DNA of 64,000 nucleotides from Rhodococcus_G sp042879035 (lineage in GTDB: Bacteria > Actinomycetota > Actinomycetes > Mycobacteriales > Mycobacteriaceae): assembly GCF_042879035.1 (NCBI RefSeq), contig NZ_JBIAOU010000024.1:1-64000 (forward strand), written 5' to 3'. Every line of letters begins with the position of its first letter. Position 1 is the first letter of the stretch. Both the position numbers and the translations under genes were made by a program. This document shows, in pieces, positions 1-7,709 of the stretch. The notes beneath the pieces are model-generated. The model worked only from the letters and a program-made list of their open reading frames with translations, did no database searches and was not told where the DNA came from.

Positions 1-104
1 GTCGCCGAATCCATCCCCCGCTCCTCCGCCAACACCGCCAACTCCACCAGCTCCCGCGGCCCGAACTGCTCCGCCGACGCCTTGTACCCGAGCTTCAGGA
101 CCAC
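1..104 (-). CDS. fgd: F420-dependent glucose-6-phosphate dehydrogenase, N-terminal part (runs off window)
   Basis: Only the first 34 or so codons are in the window. The reading starts at a GTG (complement of 102-104) preceded by GAAAGG at a good spacing. It translates to LKLGYKASAEQF followed by PRELVELAVLAEERGMDSA, which I recognise as the conserved N-terminus of mycobacterial Fgd1. The enzyme is a cytosolic TIM-barrel of the luciferase-like family. It oxidises glucose-6-phosphate and reduces coenzyme F420, supplying F420H2 to F420-dependent reductases. The gene is transcribed away from the DeoR-type regulator at 291. The C-terminus and the F420-binding residues lie outside the window. Confidence 0.85.
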   Translation of the reverse strand, partial: MVLKLGYKASAEQFGPRELVELAVLAEERGMDSA

Positions 105-217
105 GGTGAACCTTTCTGTTGGCTCACGCCCACCATGTGTGCGCGTTTGTGTGCAGCTTCCGCACGAAATAGTGCAATCTAGTGTCGATCGCTGTCAACA
201 GTTGCGCGTGCCGGGCG

Positions 218-248
218 TATCTTGGTGACGCGGCTATCTTGGTGACGC
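218..248. promoter_or_regulatory. Direct repeat in fgd/DeoR divergent promoter
   Basis: TATCTTGGTGACGC occurs twice, at 218-231 and 235-248, 17 bp apart start to start, in the region between fgd and the DeoR regulator. Tandem direct repeats of this kind are plausible operator sites for a DeoR-family protein, here perhaps the one encoded at 291. The role is inferred from position only. Confidence 0.4.
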
Positions 249-290
249 TCCACCCGCCCATGACCACCGGCAGCCGAGAAGGGAAGATTC

Positions 291-1058
291 GTGTCCGCAG
301 ACGCTCGCCGCCGTGAGATCCTGCGCCGGCTCGCCTCGAGCGGGTACCTGGAGGCCAAGGCGCTGTCCGCGGAACTCGACGTGGACGCGTCGACCATCCG
401 GCGCGACCTCGACGCCCTGGCCCGCGACGGCAGGGTGGAACGCACGCACGGTGGTGCACGCGTGGTGGACGGTGCGACGAAGGACGTGCCGTACGTGTTC
501 AAGGTCGGGCTCAACGCTGCCGAGAAGTCCGCGATCGCGCGGGCCGCGGCCGGGTTGGTGCACGACGGCGCCAGCGTGATTCTCGACAGCGGATCGACGA
601 CCTACGAGGTGGCGGTGGCGCTGCAGCGCACGAGCGCGCTCACGGTGATCACGAACGACCTGCGGATCGCCAAGCTGGTGGCGGGTTTTCCCGAGGTGCG
701 ACTCCTGGTGGCCGGCGGCGAGCTGCTCAACTCGGTCTACACACTGACCGGAGACCACACGGTCGACTTCATCCGGAGCTTCTCGGCGGACTGGGCGTTC
801 CTCGGCGCGGATGCGATCGACCCCGTCACCGGGGTCACCAACACGAACACGCTCGAGGTTCCCGTCAAGCGCGCGATGATGCGGTCGGCGGCACACGTGG
901 CCGTCGTGGCGGATCACTCCAAGTTCGGACGCCGGGCCCTGGCGAAGGTCGCGGAGATCGAGGATGCGGACCGGATCATCACGGACGCGGGACTGAGCGC
1001 CGAGCTCGCCGAGCCGTACGGCGAAACCCTGACCATCGCCCCCGGCGCCTGTGCGTGA
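291..1058 (+). CDS. DeoR/GlpR-family transcriptional regulator
   Basis: A 255-residue cytosolic regulator. The N-terminal DeoR helix-turn-helix spans about residues 3-57 (RRREILRRLASSGYLEAKAL, then STIRRDLDALARDGRVERTHGG). The C-terminal sugar-phosphate sensor domain spans about 73-230 and carries the family signatures ILDSGSTTYEVA and FLGADAIDPVTG. The length is typical of the family. The GTG start at 291 follows AAGGGAAG. Family members usually repress sugar or polyol metabolism and respond to phosphorylated sugars. The divergent neighbour fgd, which uses glucose-6-phosphate, is an attractive target, but this is inferred from position. The stop codon lies inside the left arm of a terminator hairpin. 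Confidence 0.85.
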   Translation: MSADARRREILRRLASSGYLEAKALSAELDVDASTIRRDLDALARDGRVERTHGGARVVDGATKDVPYVFKVGLNAAEKSAIARAAAGLVHDGASVILDSGSTTYEVAVALQRTSALTVITNDLRIAKLVAGFPEVRLLVAGGELLNSVYTLTGDHTVDFIRSFSADWAFLGADAIDPVTGVTNTNTLEVPVKRAMMRSAAHVAVVADHSKFGRRALAKVAEIEDADRIITDAGLSAELAEPYGETLTIAPGACA

Positions 1059-1094
1059 GTTCGGTGGTTCCAACTACCGAACTCACGCACAGGC
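1047..1094. terminator. Bidirectional terminator hairpin, 19-bp perfect arms
   Basis: GCCTGTGCGTGAGTTCGGT (1047-1065) pairs perfectly with 1076-1094 around a 10-nt loop. It sits between the convergent stops of the DeoR gene (1058) and the acyl-CoA ligase (1100). The DeoR stop codon is within the left arm. Confidence 0.8.
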
Positions 1095-1099
1095 GGAGC

Positions 1100-2722
1100 C
1101 TAGATCCGGGTGATGTCCAGTCCGCCCTCCTGGAACTGCGAGCGCAGACGCTTCTTGTCGAACTTGCCGACGCTGGTCTTGGGGACCTCGCCGATCACGG
1201 TCCAGTTCTCGGGCAGCTGCCACTTGGCGATCTTGTCGGACAGGAAGTCCCGCAGGGCGTCGACGGTGGTCCCGCTGCCCTCGCGGATCACCACGGCCAC
1301 CAGCGGACGCTCGTCCCACTTCTCGTCGGGCACACCGATCACGGCGGCCTCGAGGACGTCCGGGTGACCCATGACCGCGTTCTCGAGGTCCACCGACGAG
1401 ATCCACTCGCCGCCGGACTTGATGATGTCCTTGGTGCGGTCGGTGAGGGTGAGGTAGCCGTCCGGGGTGATCGATCCGACGTCACCGGTGCGGAGCCAGC
1501 CGTCGTCGAACTTCTCCGGCGCGTCGACGCCGTAGTAGGACCCGGTGATCCACGGCCCGCGGACCTCGAGCTCCCCGATGCTGGTGCCGTCGTGCGGGAC
1601 GATCCGACCGGCGTCGTCGACGAGCCGTGCCTGCACCGACGCCGGGAACCGGCCCTGCGTGTACCGGTAGCGCCAGCGGTCGTCGCCCTGCGCGTCGGCA
1701 GGCGGACGCGCCACCGAACCGAGCGGGGAGGTCTCCGTCATTCCCCACGCGTGGAGGACCTGCACGCCGTGCTCGCTCTCGAAGGTGTGCATCAGCGCGG
1801 GCGGGACGGCCGAGCCACCGATCAGCACTTCCTTCATGAACGAGATGTCCTGCGGATGCTGATCGAGATGCAGGTGCAGGCCCTGCCAGATCGTCGGCAC
1901 CGCCGCCGCGAACGTCGGGCGTTCCGCGGCGATCAGTTCCGCCAGCGGAGCGGGCTGGAGGAAACGGTCCGGCATGATCAGCGACGCACCGATCATGAAC
2001 GCGGCGTACGGCAATCCCCACGACATGGCGTGGAACTGCGGCACCACCGCCAGCGCGCGGTCGCCCTGCTTCAGCGCGGGCCCCTCGGTGGAGCACACCT
2101 GCATCGAGTGGAGGTAGATCGAACGGTGCGAGTACGCAACACCTTTCGGGTCACCTGTCGTGCCCGACGTGTAGCACATCGCGGCGGCCGAACGCTCGTC
2201 GACCTCGGGCCAGTCGAACTCGGTGGGCTGGTCGGCGATCAGGGTCTCGTAGGCGTGGACCTCGACGCCCTCCGGCGCCTCGAGCCCTGCGGTCGAGTCG
2301 CCGGTGACGACGATGTGCTTGACGGTGGTCAGCTGCGGAAACTGCGGCGCGAGCAGCGGGATCAGCGTCGGGTCGACGATGATCACCCGGTCCTCCGCGT
2401 GGTTCGCCACGTGGACAAGCTGCTCCGGGAAGAGGCGGATGTTCAGGGTGTGCAGCACCGCGCCCATCGACGGCACGGCCAGGTACGCCTCGAGGTGTTC
2501 GGCGTTGTTCCACATGAACGTCGCCACTCGCTCGTCGCCGGTCACCCCGAGACCGCGCAGCGCGTGCGCCAGCGCCGCGCACCGTCGGCCGACCTCCGCG
2601 TAACTGCGGCGACGTGCCCCGGACTCGGTCCAGGTCACGACCTCCGCGCCACCGTGAACGGTGCTGCCGTGCCGCAGCAGTTGCGCGATGGACAGGGGGG
2701 CGTCTTGCATCGTGCTGAACAT
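1100..2722 (-). CDS. AlkK-type medium/long-chain fatty acid-CoA ligase
   Basis: A 540-residue ANL-superfamily ligase that activates a fatty acid to its CoA ester through an acyl-AMP. The AMP-binding motif YTSGTTGDPKG is near residue 185, the WGMTETSPLG motif and GWLRTGD hinge region follow, KSGGEWISS is near 435, and the C-terminal catalytic-lysine region SVGKFDKK is near 520. The overall layout (MWNNAEHLEAY, CYTSGTTG, HAWGMTE, GGEWISSVDLEN) resembles the AlkK medium-chain group rather than classical FadD. I place the start at the ATG at 2722 because GAGGAGCG lies just upstream; the open frame extends 11 codons further. It is monocistronic and convergent with the DeoR regulator. Chain-length preference cannot be read from the sequence. 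Confidence 0.88.
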   Translation of the reverse strand: MFSTMQDAPLSIAQLLRHGSTVHGGAEVVTWTESGARRRSYAEVGRRCAALAHALRGLGVTGDERVATFMWNNAEHLEAYLAVPSMGAVLHTLNIRLFPEQLVHVANHAEDRVIIVDPTLIPLLAPQFPQLTTVKHIVVTGDSTAGLEAPEGVEVHAYETLIADQPTEFDWPEVDERSAAAMCYTSGTTGDPKGVAYSHRSIYLHSMQVCSTEGPALKQGDRALAVVPQFHAMSWGLPYAAFMIGASLIMPDRFLQPAPLAELIAAERPTFAAAVPTIWQGLHLHLDQHPQDISFMKEVLIGGSAVPPALMHTFESEHGVQVLHAWGMTETSPLGSVARPPADAQGDDRWRYRYTQGRFPASVQARLVDDAGRIVPHDGTSIGELEVRGPWITGSYYGVDAPEKFDDGWLRTGDVGSITPDGYLTLTDRTKDIIKSGGEWISSVDLENAVMGHPDVLEAAVIGVPDEKWDERPLVAVVIREGSGTTVDALRDFLSDKIAKWQLPENWTVIGEVPKTSVGKFDKKRLRSQFQEGGLDITRI

Positions 2723-2925
2723 GAATCGCTCCTCGATTGATCGGTTCGCGCCCATTGTGACCTACTCCACACCGTTGTGGCGCACCGCTGTCGTTCGTGC
2801 CGGCCGATCCGTCTCCCACCTGCAGCGATTGCCGCTGCCGCGCGAACTCGGGACACCGTCTCGGCCCGTCCGGTTCGGATTCCGCATCGAAGACTCCACA
2901 ATGGACACGGAAGGGGCGTGACGGC

Positions 2926-4491
2926 ATGACCGGAGAACTCGAGCAGAACCGCGGTCGGCGGTGGTCCACGGTTCCGGCGCGAGCGCTGTCGGGGGTGCTC
3001 GCCGCGGCGGTGATCCTGGCCGTCGGCGAACTGGTGTCGGTGCCGATCGGATCGGCCGCATCCCCGTTCTTCGCGGTCGGGTCCACGACCGTCGATCGAA
3101 GCCCCACGTGGGCACGGGAATTCGCGATCACCACGTTCGGAACCAACGACAAGACCGCGTTGTTCATCGGCATGAGCATCCTGATCGTGGCGCTGGCCGC
3201 GATCGCAGGCGTCGTCGAGCGCACCCGGCGCCCCTACGGCAGCGCGATCCTGGTGACGCTCGGCGCGGTCGGGGTGTACGCGGCGGCCACCCGCCCCGGA
3301 GCGAGCGCCGTCAGCGTTCTCCCGACGATCGTCGGTGTCGGAGCCGGGGTGCTCGTCCTGCGGTTGCTGACCTGCCGGTCGCGCGGCCTCGACGAGGGGC
3401 GCGACGATCGTGACACCATGTCTCGCAGGCACTTTCTCGTTCTGGCCGGGTCCGCGGCCGGAGTGGCGGTGGCCGCGGGGGCGGTGGGACGTCACCTGAC
3501 GGACACGGTCGCCGGGGCGGTGCGCAACCGCATGGCCTTCGTCGCGCCCGCCGGCGCACCGGGCAACGGTGCGCCCGCCGTCGGGCTCGGCACCGACGTC
3601 GCCGTGCCCGGCGCCACCCCGTTCATCACCGCCAACGACGACTTCTACCGCATCGACACCGCGCTGCAGGTACCGAAGCTCACCACCGACGGGTGGAGCC
3701 TGCGGATCCACGGGATGGTCGAGCGTGAGATGACCCTGACGTGGGCCGATCTGACGTCCCGCATCCCGATCGAACGCACCGTCACCCTCACCTGCGTCTC
3801 CAACCCGGTCGGCGGCAACCTCGCCGGCAACGCGACGTGGCTGGGCTACCCGATGAAGGACCTGCTCGACGAGGTTGGGGTGCACCCCGACGCCGACATG
3901 CTGCTCTCGTCCAGTTCTGACGGGTTCACCTCGGGCACACCGATCGCCGTCCTGCGTGACGGCCGGGACGCGATGCTCGCGGTCCTGATGAACGGGGAGC
4001 CGCTGCCGTTCGAGCACGGGTACCCCGTCCGCCAGGTGGTGCCGGGACTCTACGGATACGTCTCCGCCACCAAGTGGGTCGTCGACTGGGAGATCACCCG
4101 CTTCGACCGGGCCCAGGCCTACTGGACTCAGCGCGGCTGGGCCGAGCAGGGTCCGATCAAGACGGCCTCCCGGATCGACGTGCCGGCGTCGTTCGACAAG
4201 GTGGCCGCCGGGGCGGTGCTGGTCGCCGGGACCGCGTGGGCGCAGCATCGCGGCATCTCGCAGGTGGAGATCCGGGTCGACGACGGCCCCTGGGAGAAGG
4301 CCACTCTCGCCGAGGAGTACTCGATCGACACGTGGCGGCAGTGGACCTGGCGGTGGCAGGCCGAACCGGGCAGTCACACCCTGCGGGTGCGCGCCACCGA
4401 CCACGACGGGAACGTCCAGACCGGCCAGTTCACGTCCGCGACGCCCGACGGCGCGACCGGCTGGCACGCCCGCTCCGTGATCGTCGTCTGA
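2926..4491 (+). CDS. Membrane-anchored molybdopterin-dependent oxidoreductase (sulfite oxidase fold)
   Basis: A 521-residue protein. The N-terminal third holds about four hydrophobic segments (roughly 19-45, 78-97, 106-121, 128-149). A twin-arginine-like stretch RRHFLVLAG follows at 167-175 with another hydrophobic run. Then comes the oxidoreductase molybdopterin domain (about 230-400), with the likely Mo-ligating cysteine in TLTCVSNPVGG (C290), and a C-terminal Mo-co dimerisation domain (about 425-515). The catalytic part therefore probably faces the outside. Relatives oxidise sulfite or similar small compounds; the substrate here is unknown. ATG 2926 is chosen because AAGGGG precedes it; the open frame continues upstream. 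A haem domain is absent. It is divergent from the acyl-CoA ligase. Confidence 0.85.
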   Translation: MTGELEQNRGRRWSTVPARALSGVLAAAVILAVGELVSVPIGSAASPFFAVGSTTVDRSPTWAREFAITTFGTNDKTALFIGMSILIVALAAIAGVVERTRRPYGSAILVTLGAVGVYAAATRPGASAVSVLPTIVGVGAGVLVLRLLTCRSRGLDEGRDDRDTMSRRHFLVLAGSAAGVAVAAGAVGRHLTDTVAGAVRNRMAFVAPAGAPGNGAPAVGLGTDVAVPGATPFITANDDFYRIDTALQVPKLTTDGWSLRIHGMVEREMTLTWADLTSRIPIERTVTLTCVSNPVGGNLAGNATWLGYPMKDLLDEVGVHPDADMLLSSSSDGFTSGTPIAVLRDGRDAMLAVLMNGEPLPFEHGYPVRQVVPGLYGYVSATKWVVDWEITRFDRAQAYWTQRGWAEQGPIKTASRIDVPASFDKVAAGAVLVAGTAWAQHRGISQVEIRVDDGPWEKATLAEEYSIDTWRQWTWRWQAEPGSHTLRVRATDHDGNVQTGQFTSATPDGATGWHARSVIVV

Positions 4492-4498
4492 GCGGAGG

Positions 4499-4903
4499 TC
4501 ACGCCAGGGCGAGTGCGATCAGTGCGACGAGCGGCGGCCCGGACTGGCTGATCGCGCCGACCACCCCGGACCCGCGGGGACGGCTCAGCGCCATCCGGTC
4601 CGACGCGGCGAGCGCCAGGCCCGCCAGGAACGCGAACGCGCAGGTGTAGATCACGAGCGTGCGCCCGGCGGTGTGCTGTCCCGCCCACCACAGGACGACA
4701 CCGGCCACCGCCCCCGATCCGAGGAAGAGGTTGTAGAACCCGACGTTGAACGCCCACAACCGGGCCGCCGGAAGATCCTCCTCGGGGATGCGGAACAGGT
4801 CCCGGTGGATCGCCGGGCGCGTGAACAGCACGGTCTCCCACACGAAGACCAGCAGGTGGACCGCCGCGGTGACGAGGGCGGCGACCTGCGCGACGGCGTT
4901 CAC
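4499..4903 (-). CDS. DUF1304-family small membrane protein
   Basis: A 134-residue protein with four predicted membrane segments. The sequence MNAVAQVAALVTAAVHLLVF, the conserved ETVLFTRP stretch and AFNVGFYNLFL match the DUF1304 family. No biochemical role is established for the family to my knowledge. Its ATG overlaps the stop of the upstream cupin gene by 4 nt, so the two are co-translated. The convergent oxidoreductase gene stops only a few bases away at 4491. Confidence 0.82.
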   Translation of the reverse strand: MNAVAQVAALVTAAVHLLVFVWETVLFTRPAIHRDLFRIPEEDLPAARLWAFNVGFYNLFLGSGAVAGVVLWWAGQHTAGRTLVIYTCAFAFLAGLALAASDRMALSRPRGSGVVGAISQSGPPLVALIALALA

Positions 4904-5319
4904 GGCGCACCCGCCTCGCCGGCGAGCACGATCCCGTACCGGGCCGCCACCGCGCCGACGTCCCGCTCGCCGGTCACGCCGGCGAGATCGCCGAAGAAGC
5001 GGCTCATGCGGTCACCTGCGCTGATCAGGAGAAACCGCGCGGTCGGGGTGCACACCGTGAAGCCGTTCATCGTCCCGCCGTCGAAGGTGATCGAGTCGCC
5101 CGGTCCCAGTTCGGTCTCCGCGTCGAGGAACCGTACCCGAATCCGGCCGGCCAGTATGCAGTACGTCTTCGCCCACGGTTCGCTGTGCAGCGGTTGCGAT
5201 TCGCCCGGACCGGCGTCGACGAGGAACAGTTCGTGATCGGTCCCGCTGTGCAGAAGGGTGACGATGGCGTCGGGAAGGGTGAGGGACCGTGTTTCCCCGG
5301 CGCGCGCGATGGTGGTCAT
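4900..5319 (-). CDS. Small cupin-domain protein
   Basis: A 139-residue single-domain cupin. The pattern GPGESQPLHSEPWAKTYCIL followed by PGDSITFDGGTMNGF fits the two cupin motifs, though the metal-binding histidines are not complete: one His in HSEPW, none obvious in motif 2. It may therefore bind a ligand rather than catalyse. I start it at the ATG at 5319; the open frame extends 12 codons upstream. It is the first gene of a two-gene unit with the DUF1304 protein and is divergent from a LuxR-type regulator that may control it. Confidence 0.75.
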   Translation of the reverse strand: MTTIARAGETRSLTLPDAIVTLLHSGTDHELFLVDAGPGESQPLHSEPWAKTYCILAGRIRVRFLDAETELGPGDSITFDGGTMNGFTVCTPTARFLLISAGDRMSRFFGDLAGVTGERDVGAVAARYGIVLAGEAGAP

Positions 5320-5349
5320 ACCTCGACGGTAGGGCGGGCGCCGCGCCGC

Positions 5350-5375
5350 GCCCATCCTCGAAATCGGGGATGGGC
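5350..5375. promoter_or_regulatory. Inverted repeat between cupin gene and LuxR regulator
   Basis: GCCCATCC (5350-5357) and GGATGGGC (5368-5375) form a perfect inverted repeat in the 86-bp divergent intergenic region. This is a likely operator for the LuxR-type protein, inferred from position. Confidence 0.45.
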
Positions 5376-5405
5376 CGCACCGTCGTACGGGCGCATACTG
5401 GGACG

Positions 5406-6449
5406 ATGACGTCGGGCACGGTCGAAGTCCGAGCAGAGCGGGTGCGCCGCGAACTCACCGCTCTGGTCGTCGACGGCTCCGACGTTTCCGAGATTCACCG
5501 TCGAGCCATCGACCTGGTCGGCGCGTCGGTGCGCAGCGAGCTGACCTGCTGGGCACTGATCGATCCCGAGACCCTCGCGATCGGGTCGATGACCAGTGGC
5601 TGCGACCGGATCCCGAGCAGCTACGAGGCGATCCTGGCCGAATCCGAATACGGCGGCAACGATTTCGGTACGTTCGCGGGGATCGCCCGCAGCGGTGACA
5701 TCGTGCTGCGAGTGTCGGACCTGCCCCGGCGGGCGATCGGGCGAAGCCTGCGGTACTCGTCGGTGTGGCAGCCACTGGGCCTGAACCGGGAGATGCGCGT
5801 AGTGTTCGTGGTGAACGGATTCTGTTGGGGTGGAGCTGGTTTCGTACGGTCGGGACCGGAATTCGGGGACGGTGACGCCGAACTGCTGCGTGTGCTGTCA
5901 CCGATTCTCGCGTCGGTTACGCGCACCGCGATGCGCGGGTCGGCGGCCGCGCACCTCGACGACGAGGGTCCCGCGGTCGTGGTGACCGACGGCGACGGCA
6001 ACCCACTCGCCCTGACGGACGCCGCGAGGGCCTGGCAGAACCGCTTGGGAGCGGACGCCCCGGGGCGCCTGGAGGTACTGCTGCGCGCAGCGGCCGCGGG
6101 TGCCCGGTCGAGCCCCACCGGCGCGTTCCGCACGCTTGTCCGCGACGCCGGCGGCGGGTGGACCCTGGTGAGGTCGACCGGACTGTTCGGGGAGGACCCA
6201 CCCCGCACGGCGGTCACGCTCGAAGCCGCCCGGGGTGAGGAGATCACGCGACTCCTGTTCGCCGCCTACGCATTCACTCCGCGCGAGCGGCAGGTGTGCC
6301 GGGACGTCCTCGCGGGCCACTCGACCACCGACATCGCGCACCGGCTGCAGATCACCGCGAACACCGTGCAGGACCACATCAGGTCCATCTACGCGAAGTC
6401 CGGGGTCCGCAGCCGCGCCGAGCTCGCCGCGCGGCTGCGCAGCGAGTGA
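5406..6449 (+). CDS. LuxR-family transcriptional regulator
   Basis: A 347-residue protein with a typical C-terminal LuxR/GerE helix-turn-helix (about 285-345: FTPRERQVCRDVLAGHSTTDIA, then NTVQDHIRSIYAK). The N-terminal 280 residues have no motif I can name. They look like a GAF- or PAS-type sensory region, as in a common actinobacterial class of about 350 residues. The ATG at 5406 is preferred over upstream in-frame starts because those fall in the divergent promoter. Neighbouring cupin and DUF1304 genes are the likely targets. A strong hairpin follows the stop. Confidence 0.82.
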   Translation: MTSGTVEVRAERVRRELTALVVDGSDVSEIHRRAIDLVGASVRSELTCWALIDPETLAIGSMTSGCDRIPSSYEAILAESEYGGNDFGTFAGIARSGDIVLRVSDLPRRAIGRSLRYSSVWQPLGLNREMRVVFVVNGFCWGGAGFVRSGPEFGDGDAELLRVLSPILASVTRTAMRGSAAAHLDDEGPAVVVTDGDGNPLALTDAARAWQNRLGADAPGRLEVLLRAAAAGARSSPTGAFRTLVRDAGGGWTLVRSTGLFGEDPPRTAVTLEAARGEEITRLLFAAYAFTPRERQVCRDVLAGHSTTDIAHRLQITANTVQDHIRSIYAKSGVRSRAELAARLRSE

Positions 6450-6477
6450 CGGTCAACGGTCACACCCCCTCACGCAC

Positions 6478-6512
6478 CGGCACCCCCGTCCCGACCCGGG
6501 ACGGGGGTGCCG
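6478..6512. terminator. Terminator hairpin, 16-bp perfect stem
   Basis: CGGCACCCCCGTCCCG (6478-6493) pairs with 6497-6512 around a 3-nt loop, between the convergent stops of the LuxR gene and the amidohydrolase. It has no T-tract, as is usual in actinobacteria. Confidence 0.75.
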
Positions 6513-6539
6513 TCACGGGTTCTGCCGTCTGCCGTGCGC

Positions 6540-7682
6540 TCACCCGCCGAGGCGGTACGCCCGCCGGGCGTTGTCTGCGCCGATCAGGTGGCCGATGCGT
6601 TCCGCATCACCGAAAGACCATGACCCGTCGTCGATTCCGGTGGCCAACACCGCCCCGAGAGCGCGACGGAAGAAGGTCGTGCTGATGGGGAACAGCTCGG
6701 GCAGACCGTATCCGTCGGTGGAGAACAACACCGAGCCGAAGGGGGCGAGTTCGAGCAGTTCGGACAGCACCTGCCCGCCGCGTCCGCCGACGTTCTGCAT
6801 CGCGAGCCCGACGTCGACGAAGACGTGGTCGAACACCTGCGCCAGATACCCGGCGTTGCGGTGGAACGGGTAGGTGTGCAGCAGCATGATCGGGACTCCG
6901 CGACCCGCCGTGGCCCGCAGCAGCGGGGTCAGCAGCAGTGGATCGCAGTTCGCCAGGTCCGCGTCGGCGTCGCCGTAGCCGGTGTGGAACTGGATCGGCA
7001 CACCGAGGTCGACGGCTGTCCAGATCAGGAACCGGGTCACGGTCTCGTCCGCCGACCGGACCGGGACACCGGGGTCGAGTGTCGCCGTCCACCGGGCCGC
7101 GGACGCCGCGATCTCGACTTCCGTCGGGCACTGCGGTGCGAGGTCGAGACCGACGCGGTACGCGGCGATCGACTTGAACGCGACCGCATCTCCGGCGGCG
7201 GCGAGGCGATCCCGGCAGGCATCGGCGAACCCGGACGGCGCGGTCGTGCCGATCACCTCCTCGGCGACCGACTCGAGCCGGACCACCTCACGTGCCGAGC
7301 CGCCGGCCAACCGTGCCAGCTCGGACGGTGTGGTCAACTCGTCCGCCGCGTGTCCCGTGTCGACGAGGAACGCGGCAATCCCGGTGGAGCGCAGCAGCCG
7401 TCGCGCGACCTCGTCGGCGCCGAGCGCGCGGCGGCGGGCGAGATACTTCTCGGGCTCGACGCCGACGGGCAGGTCGAGCAGCGGTGCGCACAGGCGGCGC
7501 ACCGCGAATCCGACGCGGGTGTCGAACAGCGTCCCGTGCCACGGTCCGGGACCGTCCGCCTCGCAGAGCAGCGCCTCGAAGCCCTGCCGGTCCAGGGCCG
7601 TGGGCACGATTCCGTGACAGTGGTGGTCGACCAGACCGATCTCCGCCACCATCTCCGTCAGCGCGTCACCGGGCCGCGTCAT
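6540..7682 (-). CDS. Amidohydrolase-family protein
   Basis: A 380-residue metal-dependent hydrolase of the amidohydrolase-2 type (TIM barrel). The first metal motif is near the N-terminus (LVDHHCHG, about 17-24). Further candidate ligands are H in QFHTGYGD and H in MLLHTYPFH, and the aspartate in LFSTDGYG. Sequence flavour is closest to the FluG/uronate-isomerase-like branch (IDDGSW near the end, ADNARRAYRL). The substrate cannot be told. The ATG at 7682 is used. The winged-helix gene ends 27 bp upstream, suggesting one transcript. Confidence 0.8.
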   Translation of the reverse strand: MTRPGDALTEMVAEIGLVDHHCHGIVPTALDRQGFEALLCEADGPGPWHGTLFDTRVGFAVRRLCAPLLDLPVGVEPEKYLARRRALGADEVARRLLRSTGIAAFLVDTGHAADELTTPSELARLAGGSAREVVRLESVAEEVIGTTAPSGFADACRDRLAAAGDAVAFKSIAAYRVGLDLAPQCPTEVEIAASAARWTATLDPGVPVRSADETVTRFLIWTAVDLGVPIQFHTGYGDADADLANCDPLLLTPLLRATAGRGVPIMLLHTYPFHRNAGYLAQVFDHVFVDVGLAMQNVGGRGGQVLSELLELAPFGSVLFSTDGYGLPELFPISTTFFRRALGAVLATGIDDGSWSFGDAERIGHLIGADNARRAYRLGG

Positions 7683-7709
7683 GCCAGCATTGTGCGCCGC
7701 CGCGGCGCG

